Of a stretch of 64,000 nucleotides of DNA, positions 18,473 to 30,178 are shown piece after piece. Below the pieces are notes generated by a model. It was not told where the DNA came from. It saw nothing but the letters and a program-made list of their open reading frames with translations, and searched no databases. Origin of the DNA: Sthenelais limicola (taxonomy: Eukaryota; Annelida; Polychaeta; Phyllodocida; Sigalionidae); the NCBI GenBank assembly GCA_942159475.1, contig OW804096.1, positions 103,638,194 to 103,702,193 of the forward strand, given 5' to 3'. The translations under genes were made by a program, and so were the position numbers. Each line of letters starts with the position of its first letter. Position 1 is the stretch's first letter.

Positions 18473-18661
18473 CGACAAATCGACACAGCCTATTCTTATC
18501 ATCGACAATCGACATGGGCATCAAGAGACAAACGACAAAAACACTTTCTTAGCCTGACAAATCGACAAAGACCTTATTAGTCCTTACCCACAAAAAACGG
18601 ACCATTTTTACGGAAATTAAGTGACAAACGACAAAAGAATAGTCTTAGTGACAAGTGACAA
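18473..18661 (+). repeat. Cluster of CGACAAA words
   Basis: CGACA words occur at 18473, 18481, 18503, 18510, 18533, 18563 and 18629, several as CGACAAA(A), interleaved with GTGACAA variants. Spacing is irregular (about 7-66 bases), so this is not a simple tandem repeat. Function unknown. Confidence 0.6.
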
Positions 18662-19189
18662 TTGTTGTTTCTTGGTAGCGATAAGAAAAATTAGACACCC
18701 CCCTCAGGAGCCCTGATGGTATATGTTAAATAAATCTACCTGTTTGGATCTTTATTTTGTAAGTTCTATACGCGAAGGGAAAGCGAGGGGAAAAAAGATG
18801 TCTACCCGGTGATAAACGGTGACAGCTAGTGTAAATGACACCTATATATGTGGAATGACAAGGGGAGGGACGTTGGATTTATCGCACCTAATCGAGCTAA
18901 GTTTAGGCCCTAAAAGTAGGCTAATAGGACTCAGCTTTTCCATTTGCACTTGTCCGTTCAGTAGTCCAGTGGCCAAAGCCCATTTTTGGGGTGAACCTTG
19001 CTTTGGCGTCCATACGACGTTTTTTGAGTGATTCTATATCTCCCGAATCTCCTGATTTCAAATCTGCCGGATGCAACGATGTAACCTTTGGGCAAAAAAA
19101 GTTATGACCATTTGAAAAAAAAAAGTTAAAAAATATTTTTTAATTCCTAAATAAATAAAATATACCCTTTTAATACCTAAATGAACCAC

Positions 19190-19660
19190 CTTTATTAAAC
19201 CCCATGCTATTTTGTGTACATTTCATAATGTTTTAGTATTATGATTATGACATTTTTACAGTTTGACCTATTTAATGACCTATTTAGTTAGGAAAATTAG
19301 GTCAAATAGAGAAGTATGTACAAAAATAAGTTTTACAGGTTATTTTTCTTATCCTTGCATATCCCAATAAGAAGAAAATGACATGAGACCCTTACAAGAT
19401 GCTTTGCTATTTTGTAGTTAGGTAATAATGAGAAAACTACATTTAGTGGATACCAAACTCTTGCTACAATGCACTGTTCTTATCTACATAAGGATAAAGG
19501 TTATTTCTAAAAGTAATGGTATCAGCCTGATTTTTTCATATTTTGTACGAATTTATCTAAGTTTATTCTAGTTGTATATTTTATTTAAGTTTTTTACAAT
19601 GTGACCTATTTAATCACCTATTTAATCTGGATAATAAGGATAAAATTAGGTCAAGTCATC
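19190..19660 (+). repeat. Degenerate duplicated unit with CCTATTTA motifs
   Basis: Two related segments (around 19245-19315 and 19585-19655) share TGACCTATTTAATNACCTATTTA followed by an inverted AATTAGGTCAA, separated by about 340 bases. Each can fold as a hairpin. This looks like an old tandem duplication. Confidence 0.5.
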
Positions 19661-21233
19661 ATAGACCCTGGTGCATGAATGTTTCTTTTGTTGCAAGTCA
19701 GCTAAAAAAATCCCTTATATCTCCTTGGGCAGAAAGAATAATTTCTGAAACTTAGTAATGTAAAGACTAGTCACACATAGATCATAAGTCTGCATTAAAA
19801 ACAATTCCTAACCTGATAGTTAGATGTGATAAAAACTGCATCTCATCTTATACATCTTGCCTTTACTTGAAATGCCAGGATGAGGACTATTCAAGCGCAA
19901 ACCAGCTCTAGCAAAACATGTCATTTCACACTGATCTGGTATCTCTTCCCTACCCAGACGATATACTTCCGATATGTCAATGCTCATCACAGGAAACAGG
20001 CAGTACACTATATAGCTGTTGGTTTCGTGTGGATCAGATTTTATTTGGCACCCACATGCTCTATGTCCGTAAGTTTAACTAAGACTATTAGAACATGTCA
20101 TTTCCGGGTTAGATTCGTTACATATGAGGTGGCTTCGGTATAGTTGGAAATAAAATCGTGGTTTTTGGTATGTTCGATCATTTAGAACTATATGTAGCGC
20201 CAAAATTAGATTTAAGGCGAAATGTAGCTGCTCCAATTAGGAAACTACACTGGTGTTTCATTCGCGCAATGGTATTAGGCAATGAAAGACATCTCCGCTC
20301 ACAGAGCGAAAAAGAAGAATTACTTGTCGTGGCCTGGTTTAATGAAGGAAACGCTTCTCAATGACCCCACAAACAGATGGAAAGACAGATGGAAAAGAAA
20401 ATTTTATACCACAGCTATTCAAGGAGAGCTTTTCGTTTCACATTATGATTATGCAAATAAATTTATAATATGCGTACATACGTGTAGAATTGTCTATGGT
20501 TACGTGTCCAAGTGATGAAATGTCAAGAAACAATGAAACTCTGATGGTAAGTGACGACTCGATCGCTCAAGAATGTCCCACTAATTTGATTCTTAGAAAT
20601 ACTTTATTCAGGCAATTATACATACATTTAGGTACAGAAGCTAGGATTAAATGCAACAATCCAGATTCATGTAGGCCTTTGACCTGACACAAATTCAATA
20701 CAATAACAAGAATTCTTCTAGGCCGTTGGCCTGAGATGCCTTCCTCAATACATTATCAAAAACAGTTGTTATAAATAGGCTAGCATGTAAGTGTGTTGTG
20801 ATACTTAGCCTGTATCCACAATAAACCCTTCAATACTTTGACGCCGCTGAACATTATCCATTTCATTGTGACTTGAAAACATAAAAGTGATTTTTCTAAA
20901 TTTAAGAAATCTTCTCTTGAGACAATAATGTAGAATGCAGGGTGAATAACGCCTTTAAAAAGATTAGTATAATAACAATTAAAACGTAATATTTAGCTGC
21001 GGCATCGTTGTAATTCAATGCACTATAATCAAGTCACTGCCGCTTAAAAGCATCAGGATAACACTTTAAAAGATAAACAGATGTCTGAAATGTACTCCTC
21101 CATTAAAATAATATATTTTGAATAACACGAACCACTTTATAGTAGCAGTATTCTTCCATTTTGAATACCTGCAGCTGTTTAGTTCAAAGGACTGACCGCA
21201 TGTTATAGTGTTGCACCTTGAGTTAGGGATTTT

Positions 21234-21239
21234 GCTTTA
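21234..21239 (-). terminator. Candidate poly(A) signal of the ZIP gene
   Basis: AATAAA on the minus strand about 520 bases after the ZIP stop codon and just beyond the decayed duplicate of its 3' coding segment. Placed by motif alone. Confidence 0.35.
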
Positions 21240-21467
21240 TTACCCATTTTTTTTCCAAATCCTTGAAAATTAACATGTTTTCTTTGTTTATAAGACTTAA
21301 GAAAGGTACTAGGTGCCAGAATTCTGTCTAAGTTTCAAGTGATGATGATTTTGTATCATTGAATTCGAATTTAGAACCTTAAAATGGAATATATTCCTCC
21401 AAATGGTCATCTTTCAATTGTGCCATAGGAATTTTCTCTGTATTTTTTTCAAGAACAAAATACCATC

Positions 21468-21551
21468 ATGACCATCTTAGCATCATGTAATATTTCATGC
21501 ATAAGAATTTTAGAGTGACGTAAATCAAGACACCAGCCAGTAAAGCAACTA
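21468..21551 (-). pseudogene. Decayed duplicate of the ZIP 3' coding segment
   Basis: This stretch closely matches 21947-22035 of the ZIP gene, which encodes the penultimate membrane helix and the YVTFFEILMHEISHDAKM loop. A net loss of four or five bases after the YVT codons shifts the frame, and substitutions are scattered along it. It lies in the same orientation, about 0.4 kb downstream, inside the probable 3' UTR. It is a partial tandem duplication, not a second gene. Confidence 0.8.
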
Positions 21552-21762
21552 AATACATACATTTGCCTATATGGGTACGTTTACCACTGCCTTTGTCAAA
21601 TTAAGCATCGATCTACTCAAGTAAAACCTGATTGTCCCTGTCTTCAGGTAGTAAGCAGAATGAAAGGCTTGACTCTCATTCGTAATCAAATAAAAACGCT
21701 TCAACTTCTAGGCAATCCGGCGTTGTCAGCTAGGTACACATGCACAATACGCGTTATTCGGG

Positions 21763-22941
21763 TTAATATTCAACAAAGAACGAATCTACCCAGTCTGCCA
21801 CTTGGTACTGGTAGTGTGCATGGCCATGGTCTTGATTCGGAGTGGTGCATGTATCATTGTTTATCTCCTTTTCATGTACGTGGGAAGAGTTATGAACCAC
21901 CATTAGGGCTGCCATGACACCGAAACCTACAAGTACAGCTACTAAGTTGACCATCTTAGCATCGTGTGATATTTCATGCATAAGAATTTCAAAGAATGTG
22001 ACGTAAATAAAGACACCAGCTGTTAAAGCAAGTAGGATTCCATGCACAAGATCTATGTTGGCGTCCCCGTCTCCTCCTTCCATTATGGCAGTACCAATTG
22101 CTATGCCAACTGGACAGGTGATTCCATATATAAAAGCCATGAGAAATGTTTTCTTTGGGCTATTATGTCTAAACAATTGCAGTCCCAAACTGAAAGCTAC
22201 CACAATTTCATGCGATAAAATAGCAATTACCATTTTCCATACATTAGCAGATGTTTTCTGCAGACCAAGACTGAGACCTTCAAAAACGCAATCTACTGAA
22301 AGAGCCAGTAGAAGGACAATAGATTTGGCTGCACTGCCTTGAGCGTGGGAATGTCCGACTTCCTGCCCGTAATCGTGTTGTTCAAAGTGGTCCATTTTCC
22401 TAAGTTCTTCTTGATCGGGATGAACGTGGTTGTGCTCGTGGGAGTGTTCAACTGGATTGGAGACACCATTTGCCATGGGCGGAGGAAAAGCCTCTGTGCT
22501 TTTTACATAAGCTGCGTTATCTACATCGTTGAATGTCTTCATGGAGACGACGACTATCGAAGGATCTGTAGTGGGTTTGTGCTCCTCCTTTTGTTCTGTT
22601 CGTTTCCTTTCTTTGTACTTCTGGAATTCGACCACGCCTTTCTCCATGAACATCATCATGAAGAAACCAGCACCAATGAGGATGTAAGGCACTGGGTAAT
22701 TGATTTTTTTGGGAATTGTAATGGTATCTTCAATTAGGTGAACAACTTCGGGCGTCATGTGCAAGAGGTATGTCCCAAAGAAGACTCCTCCGCCAAAGCA
22801 CATGATGGCACTGAGGATGGCAAAACCCTTCTTACCTTGCCTGTAGAAGATCTCCGCCACTTTGATGGGCAGAGCTGTCATGACGAAGATGGTGATAAAT
22901 ATGACGGCCAATGCCACCAATTTATGTCCTAAACGATCCAT
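21763..22941 (-). CDS. ZIP-family zinc transporter (SLC39A1/2/3-like), single exon
   Basis: The 392-residue protein runs from ATG at 22939-22941 to TAA at 21763-21765, with an in-frame TGA shortly upstream. About eight membrane helices are visible: three N-terminal (about residues 5-25, 30-60, 80-100), then a long His-rich loop (HSHEHNHVH, GHSHAQG; about residues 155-205), then five more. Helix 4 carries VFEGLSLGLQ and helix 5 LSHEIVVAFSLGL, the ZIP metal-binding region. The family moves Zn2+ or related metals into the cytosol across plasma or organelle membranes. Helix 4 has Asp where ZIP1-3 have His (ALSVDCVFEG against ALHSVFEG), and helix 5 has HE instead of HK. The C-terminus contains GHAHYQ. 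At 392 residues it is longer than human ZIP1-3 (about 310-325), mostly in the loop. Having no introns, it may be a retrocopy that stayed functional. Exact orthology is not assigned. Confidence 0.9.
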   Translation of the reverse strand: MDRLGHKLVALAVIFITIFVMTALPIKVAEIFYRQGKKGFAILSAIMCFGGGVFFGTYLLHMTPEVVHLIEDTITIPKKINYPVPYILIGAGFFMMMFMEKGVVEFQKYKERKRTEQKEEHKPTTDPSIVVVSMKTFNDVDNAAYVKSTEAFPPPMANGVSNPVEHSHEHNHVHPDQEELRKMDHFEQHDYGQEVGHSHAQGSAAKSIVLLLALSVDCVFEGLSLGLQKTSANVWKMVIAILSHEIVVAFSLGLQLFRHNSPKKTFLMAFIYGITCPVGIAIGTAIMEGGDGDANIDLVHGILLALTAGVFIYVTFFEILMHEISHDAKMVNLVAVLVGFGVMAALMVVHNSSHVHEKEINNDTCTTPNQDHGHAHYQYQVADWVDSFFVEY

Positions 22942-23361
22942 ATATGTTTCTTCTTGATTCGGCACAGTATATTTTGTCGCGTCTCACCTCAATCGATGTC
23001 ACTTGGGCAATGGAATTGGTAGGTAGCACCGTTACCTGAGCCCCAGCAAGTATGGCTTATCCCCTTAGGATTCGTCAAATATATATGATAAAGTGTATCA
23101 ATTCACAATCACTTGAAACATTGAACTTTGCATGGATGACCAAACGGGTAATCGATTTCTGCCGCAACGAATTGGATCATCGAAGATGAAATCTCTTATC
23201 TTAAATGAATCGGACCATGGCCTTATCACCACTTTCAATTATGTTTATGGGGAATGTTCTGAAGTAAATATCATGTCTTTCTGGTTTCTAAATATACTCT
23301 CAAAGACCATGTAGAATAGACGAATGTTTATGCAGATGCTATATATAGCCCCGAATACATA

Positions 23362-23653
23362 TTGCCCGTCTACTCTGGGGCGAATTGGAGCAATTCGTGT
23401 GACTTCACATGAAATCGCATAGAATTGTTTAACTAAATCGCCTCTATGTAGGGACAGCTGCAACCAATCGCAGAATCCTACGACTAATCGCAGAGGCAAA
23501 AATTGCCCCACACACATGCGAATTCATGTGTGATTTCAGATGGGCCAGATCGCAGGTTAAATAATCCAAATCGCATGTGAAAAATCTGTGTTTATGCGAT
23601 TTCAAATGGAATCGCACATACTTCTACAAGCATTCGCATATATGTGTAGGGCT
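23362..23653. mobile_element. MITE-like element with long imperfect terminal inverted repeats
   Basis: The first about 70 bases and the complement of the last about 70 match imperfectly; both contain a GCGAAT word and then AAATCGCATA. The interior has more copies of ATCGCA and GAATTCATGTGTGA. The exact ends and target-site duplication are uncertain, and there is no coding capacity. Confidence 0.5.
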
Positions 23654-25062
23654 AGCCACGACAGTTTGTAGGCTGTCTTCCTGACAGTCAGGGGGTTCTG
23701 AGATAATTTCTATATTCAGATTGGAAGCATTTCGAGGGACCTATGAGCAAACTAGTGGAAAGCAATATTTTTGAGTTTTTACAAGTGGCCATGATTGTGG
23801 CAATCATGAAATGATAAAAATAAATGTACAATTGATCTCCAAACTATTCATCAAAATGGTCATAAGCACCTTCAGCACCGAGATAATAACTAATTTCCCT
23901 ATGACTATAAATACCCAAAAACAAAAGAAAAAAAGTTTTGCCTTGGCCCCCCTCTGGTCAAAGAATTGCCTGTTCAATTGTTTGACCGGAGGTGCAACCG
24001 TCGAACGGGAGCAAGGGACGGTCAAACGGGACCCTGCGACCGTCTGACAGTCCCTGCGGTATCCATTTGCACGTCGGTCAAAAAGCACATGGGACCGTTT
24101 GGCGGTGACCGCGTGGCACTGACTGACGTGTAAGTGGATAAGGGCCTGTAATGAAAATAACAGCTGGTTTATTACTTGTGGCAAGTTGTGCTCAGGGGAG
24201 AGACTCATTTGCAGGACAACTCATCCTGTCTTATCATTAACAAGGGCATATAAGACTGCCCCTCCAAATTCTTTACTAACCACATAGGTGGCGAGCCCTC
24301 TCAGGGGGGCAGGTGGTGGGCGCAGTTAATTACCAAAACAACAGCCCTTTCCCTCCCTTTAAACTTACCCTGTTCAAAACTATAGAATATAGGGACTTGA
24401 CATCGTGCCGGGACATCATGCGACGATAGCCTTTATAGGTTTTATTTTCATGGTGGCATACCTGTATCATCTTGCTATCATTGTAACTACTGCTGACAGT
24501 GATCAATCCAGGAATTGCTTGAGGGTGGTATCGATGAATAAATAGAAGGACATGTTTTAGGGCCCCAGGGGGTCGGGTGCAAATTCGCCACTGAAGTTGT
24601 ACCGTAATACGTGAAGAGAGCGACAAAATGTGAACCAGCCATACATGATAAACATTAGATAGCTGTTCGATCGAACTCTATTATCACCAACGTGTTGGCA
24701 GGCATTACAAATAGATGAACTGGCACTGTTAGAAGCGCACACACATTACTACTGCATGTGCATGAACATCATAATATTCACGAAATAACACTTTACATGG
24801 GTTATGTCTATGTGTATGGTCGACTCTCCCAAAATGGGACAGGGGCTGGTTTTTCAGAAGTGAAAGAATGTGACGTCAACCTCCAAATTCAAAACCCTTT
24901 CAGCGTTGATAAATAGAGTATCTGAGACATCTTGTACCTGCTTAAATCACAACAAGATTGGGTGGATATTCTTCTCACAGCATTGCTTTGAAGTTGAAGT
25001 TTATTTTGTCGTGGTGTCTACATTGGGGTAAGAACCTCACACGTAACAATGTAAATCTAAAA

Positions 25063-25132
25063 ATGTAATCCTTCACTGAATTTGGACTATATGAATACTA
25101 TCATATAGTCCAAATTCAGTGAAGGATTACAT
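25063..25132. repeat. Perfect 32-bp inverted repeat with 6-base loop
   Basis: Arm 25063-25094 and arm 25101-25132 are exact reverse complements around the loop ATACTA. The perfect 32-bp stem argues for a recent inverted duplication or a maintained hairpin. Animal microRNA precursors usually have bulges, so a small-RNA role is only a possibility. Confidence 0.95.
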
Positions 25133-26499
25133 AATATAACATAATATGATATTGGGAATCTTTGAGAGATTTTTCTCCAATCCTTTTGTGAAATATATTA
25201 AGTTAACAGTCTCCGTAACTCGTAACTCACTCTAGATACGTTTTTCTCAGAGCAATGCGTATATATATAAATGAATGTACATGTTTTCTCCATCCTCACC
25301 ACCCCATTCTCCACAAAATGATCCTTGGAACATTAGATTTGACAAATTTTACTGGTATTTGTCGTCTCGAAATATATATCGTATGAGAAATGTGAAACGT
25401 TCTGGCAAAATGAGACATCTTCCTGGGGAGTGTTATCTATGAGTATCTATTTTTAGTCATATGACATCTATATAGGATAGCATATCTAAAAATATATATA
25501 CTTGACTAAGGCGAAGGGTCGGTTAATATTCCAAGATTAAACAAATAAGTCGAAAGAGTAAGTGGCATCCGTGTTCTGTGAGCAAAGTACTAAGAATAGT
25601 TTGCGACGAGCACAAAGACTATAGTGACATGAACCCAATGTGACGAGGTACCTCATACATTCTAAATATGTTGAGTGCATGGTTTACTACCTAGAAGTGC
25701 TTTCTTATCATACTGATATGCGATTGACTGACTGCCGATATTAAATTCTATTGTTGACCTTACTCATGAGATAGATCCCTTTTTATTGATGCAGAATGAT
25801 AGGCTTTCTTCTTTCCATGGCGAAATCGATAACATCGATAACAGAAGTTTTGTCTTGAAGCAAAACAGATAGCCTAACATTGGTTCAATATGCTAGTGAT
25901 CTACGGTGACAAATATAGACGGAATACATCTTATTGATTCGGATAACTTATATTTATCGACGGTAGTTTTTCATACATTTAGAATCTAGAGAATTCAGGA
26001 GCTCATACTTCACATTGCTTAATTGTATTTCGATTCCGGCCTGTGGCAGTTTCAGTTACAGGGAAAAACTATCGGATGATATCGGACAATTCTCTTGCTA
26101 TTAAACGTTACTGCAAAGTCCCGTGGTAGATGATGCTAAATGTGCAGTATCAAATTAAATAAGACGAAGTTCCAAATTGAATAAGAAACTAATTTTACTA
26201 CTTAGTCATGAACTCATCATGACAATGAACCATTTTAACTTTCTATTTAAATAAAACATCAAAGTTGATTAGGCCTACCAGTCAGAAAGCGAGCACCAAA
26301 ACAATATTTGTTAAAATCTAAAACCAAAGTAATTCTGACTTAATCTTACATCTTACACATTCTGACTTAATGTCAGCTAGGTCTTCCAGAGTATGCCCTT
26401 CCAGACTAGAACAGAATGCAGAAGTACAGAATAGACTAGAGTTTTTGATTTTGATTTACAATAGTAAAGGACAGAAGAGGGCAAAGTTGTAATTTGATA

Positions 26500-26873
26500 T
26501 TTGTGATATTGAGAAGCGTTTGGTTTTCTATAATACTAACCAATAAAGAGGCAATTAAAGAAAATAAAGAGAAATTCGCAACAGTGAGGCAAGAGATGGA
26601 AGCAGCGAAAAAGGAAATAAAAGATGACACCACTGAAAAAGTTTAAAAAAACGGAGACAGGAAATAATCGACGACAATGGTGAAAAAGACTCTGACATAA
26701 CTTACGTAAAAAAAAGGCTTGACGTCCAGGAGAAAGACATGAAAGCCATGCAAGAAGTTATCACGACCACTAAGGACACAGATTACACCAAAATCAGAAG
26801 AGAACAGATAAACCAGGACGATAACTTTATCCAAGAAGAGGTAAAAAAAATGGAAAATAATTTGCTGTTTGTT
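26500..26873 (+). pseudogene. 5' fragment of a LINE-C-type ORF1
   Basis: Frame by frame this matches the coiled-coil part of LINE-C ORF1 (57.0-57.5 kb, minus): MKAMQEVITTTKDTDYTKI here corresponds to MRAVQKVINTTKDTDYQK there, then EEVKKMENNLL to EETKKLEKNLL. Upstream stop codons and frame changes show decay. The match ends abruptly before the RRM-like and NADAR parts. LINE copies usually lose their 5' end, so a 5'-only remnant implies a later deletion. Confidence 0.75.
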
Positions 26874-28906
26874 GTTGAATCTCTATAATCTTCGGCATAT
26901 ATATAGCAGGGAATATCAGCTTAAAGCAGACAAGGTTGGGGAAGGCTGTGGCAAATATTTCTATTTGTACACTATGCTTCAGATACCTTCATTTTTGCCC
27001 ATTATTTTGCCTTATTTCGGCAATATTTAACTCAATTCATCAATGATTTAATGTAAGATTGAGGGGAATTACCAAGTTATTCAGCTAGTATAATTAAATG
27101 ATAATTCAGAGCTATAGAGAATCGATGTTGTCCGGCAAAATAGTGCTTGGATGTGACCAGAAGTTTGACTACATTTTTATCCAAATATCCATTTTATTTC
27201 TATACAATTACTGCACCAAAATAGAGGGATGTCTTTATTTTTAATAATTATGGCGTAACGGCAACGCTATGGCGTAACAGCGACATTGCAACAAATGCTC
27301 ACTGCAATTTAACAACATGTGCATTTAGTCATATTAATATATTTTATCAAATCCAGGCACACCTAAATAATTATTAAGAAAGGAGAAAATTACATGAAAA
27401 CATTTTTCAAAAAATTTATTGGAGGTATTTTACATGTTGTAATGCGACATAAAATATTCCCACACCAGATCAGGGAATCTTATGTGAGGTAATAAAAGGC
27501 CTCAGGAATATCGTGGACTAATAATTTTTCTTTTTATCAAAATATACAAACATATGCATCTTCCGTCCACAAATTCTAAATGCAATTTAATATTAATGGT
27601 TCCTCTTGGGGTATTTCATTATTTTGAAGCTAATATATGTCGTAACACGACACAAATATTCCAAAATGATGTTTTCCATGTCTAGATCAGTTTAGATTAG
27701 AATTAGAGATTACTTAAATATTGTGTTTTTCATAATGATGAACATGCGTGCATGTATAGGAATCATTTTTCTTTAACAGATTAATGTTTTCTAAGTGCGC
27801 CTGTGTATCATATTCAAATTCCATAATTATTACTTATTTTCTTGCCTGAAAAAGCACCTATAATCGCCATAGCATGCGAAGATTGTGACATAAGAACGTT
27901 GAAAATAGCGTTCCTACAGCCTTATATTGGCCAAGGAATTGAAATAAAATGGTTATATTCATGTGTGATTATCCCAAATAAGGGTTGTAGACACCCTAGG
28001 CTGGGAAACCAAATGATGCTCGATTGGGAGAATTACTCATATATATATACTATACAGATGGTAACATAGTATTGAAATATATAGCAAAGTGCTAAGCATA
28101 CTAAATAATTCCCTAAAATGCTAAGTTGAATTTTGAGAAGCAACAGTCAGAACATTTTGAATAATAGTATAGTATTTATGTCACAAAATTAGTGTCACGC
28201 AATACATAAGCATTTGAAATTTGTTAACAATATGGTGGTTGTTTGTATGAAAATAATTCTTTTCTTCTCGGGCTCAGGGCCCAAAGGAAGACCGCCATCT
28301 CGGTGATCTGTGGAGCTATGATCTACCTAGCTGTAATGTAATTATCTGGATGTAACTGCTCGATTTTATTTTTTTTAAACAATTTTATTGGCAGAAATTC
28401 ACAACAGTGATAGGTCTCATCTCCAATTTAAAAGTGATATTTAAGTAGTCATTACACAAAGAAAATTTACATTTAACAGTTTTACTATATACATAATTTA
28501 ACTTCTTCACACGTCAGTACTTAATCTGCGCATTAATCTGCTTACATCTGTATCCTCATCTCTCAGTCTATACATAATACATAGTAGCACTATCATTTTT
28601 TTGTATTTTTGGCCTCAGTAACAATAATTAAAACAATGCATATAAATTGTTCGCCATGGGATAAAAACAATACATTTTCAACTTGCAACACCGATTTTTG
28701 GCCATACAACAGCCGTCAAGTTCTCGTACTATTCACTATGATTCTAGTAATTACTAGACCCTTATCATATTCTTGTCATAAGGTAACAATCACATCATAC
28801 TACCTCAACCCAGATTTACCTCTAACTTTAGGTGCCTTTTCAATTTAGACCATGAGAGTAGTTTTATTTGCGGTGCGAGCCTGTTCCACCCTCTTGGCCT
28901 TTGCAT
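26874..28906. other. AT-rich, no gene recognised; possible LINE tail near 28270-28400
   Basis: No exon or conserved protein. Around 28270-28400 a GC-richer block (GGGCTCAGGGCCCAAAGGAA) is followed by T-rich sequence and AATTTTATTGG. Similar TTTAAA...ATTTTATTGG words occur at the 3' end of LINE-A (28912) and near 55770. This suggests the 3' tail of another minus-strand LINE, but no coding part is attached. Confidence 0.4.
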
Positions 28907-29333
28907 ATTTTTTTTTTTTAAATATTTTTATTGGCCTACACATTTACAAATGATAATAGTTATACTGTCAAAATACGCATTAACTGACCACGCAGCTATA
29001 TTTCAAGCGTTGCCTCTTCTTTACTAAGGTACAATAAAGATTCACAATCGTTGATATTCTTGTGTCTGTTACTCTAGTACATTCAGGGTCTGTTCAAATA
29101 TTCCCTTTACATATAATCGGGTCTACATGTGGAATACAAATTCTATACAAGACGATGAAGGCACTCTAAATAGTCCAGTTTGATACAATTTCACAATAAA
29201 TGCTGATCTTCACATACTATCATACCCAGAACAATATGTCACTGGAAATAAACACAGAGGTTGGTATTTCAAAGCGAATAGCTATCTCACCGCAAAAGAT
29301 AAAACCGGGCGAGGCTAAAAACAATTCAAATTC

Positions 29334-29802
29334 TCAATTGTTTACGTCTAACAGGTCTCTGTATTTGCTCATGATTGCATATTTAAACAGCTGATGGTCT
29401 GCAATTACTTTATACTCTCGGTCCAATTCATTCCAATATCTTTTACCAATATAAACAATCGATCTTCTAAATCGTTCCGTATTGGGTCGAGATAGAATCA
29501 GATTGGGGGCGATATCATTACGTAGTCCAAGCTCACGGATTACCATCTGTGCATCGGTACAGTGTTTATGTACAAGTGTCAGCATGGTAGCTTTCCTCCT
29601 ATATTCTAAAGGTAAAATATTGTATTCTTTCAATTTATTATCAACATTTGTCTGTTGTCCGTGAGCAATTCTTATCGCATACCTACAAGACCTGTTTAAT
29701 TTGTTGACAAGACCGATATTAGATGGTCCGAAGAAGGAGCAAGCATATTCACAGAGTGGTAATATGTACGTTTTGAATATTAATATACATATTTGAGGAG
29801 AC
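29334..29802 (-). pseudogene. LINE-A ORF2, C-terminal segment
   Basis: This encodes the region after the RT core: IFKTYILPLCEYACSFFG, then about 130 residues ending at a stop at 29334. It joins in frame to 31528-32261 once the 29807-31523 element and one copy of its target duplication are disregarded. It forms the last about 155 residues of ORF2; no zinc knuckle is visible. Confidence 0.8.
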
Positions 29803-30178
29803 ATATGAGTCTATCCACCAAACCTTCGTCATATGGTTTTTGTTCCATAGTGATGTTAGTCTTGTGTATTCAAATGCAATATTAGCATAAATGTATTCCC
29901 CTTATCAAGAGCTGTCGATGGTATACCACATTTATATGTCTATATCCAAAAATGGTTCTTCTAGGGTAAATAATGTGTGTTTTATTTGCATAAATTGCTT
30001 TAAAAATCTGACTTACTCATTTTCGAAAGCATATAAATATATAATATGGTTGCATATTATTAACTTGGACACATTATAACGTTTGAAAATATATCAAAAT
30101 TACTTTTTTAAAAAAAAGATCGTGATAAGAATACTCTTTATAGTTATAGATTAAGAATTTGTTGTGGGGTAGGAGGAT

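Larger units (their letters stand above)
17337..21233. other. Intergenic, mostly without recognised content
   Basis: Apart from the weak frame at 17888-18133, the CGACAAA word cluster (18473-18661) and the duplicated CCTATTTA unit (19190-19660), I see no gene, RNA or complete mobile element here. Confidence 0.45.
22942..26435. other. Intergenic, no gene recognised
   Basis: It contains the ZIP 5' flank, a TIR element (23362-23653), a GC-richer patch with repeated GACCGT/ACGGTC words (about 23940-24130) and a perfect hairpin (25063-25132). The short open frames show no family motifs. Confidence 0.45.

Noticed and set aside
22339..22737. 132-codon plus-strand frame with hydrophobic segments
   Set aside because: Antisense shadow of the ZIP gene's helices and His-rich loop.
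23940..24130. GC-richer patch with GACCGT/ACGGTC words as a MITE
   Set aside because: Some inverted matches exist, but no consistent terminal repeats or target duplication could be drawn.
28270..28400. 3' end of LINE-B displaced by LINE-A insertion
   Set aside because: It would be an elegant explanation, but no convincing target-site duplication links the LINE-A ends, so I left it unassigned.
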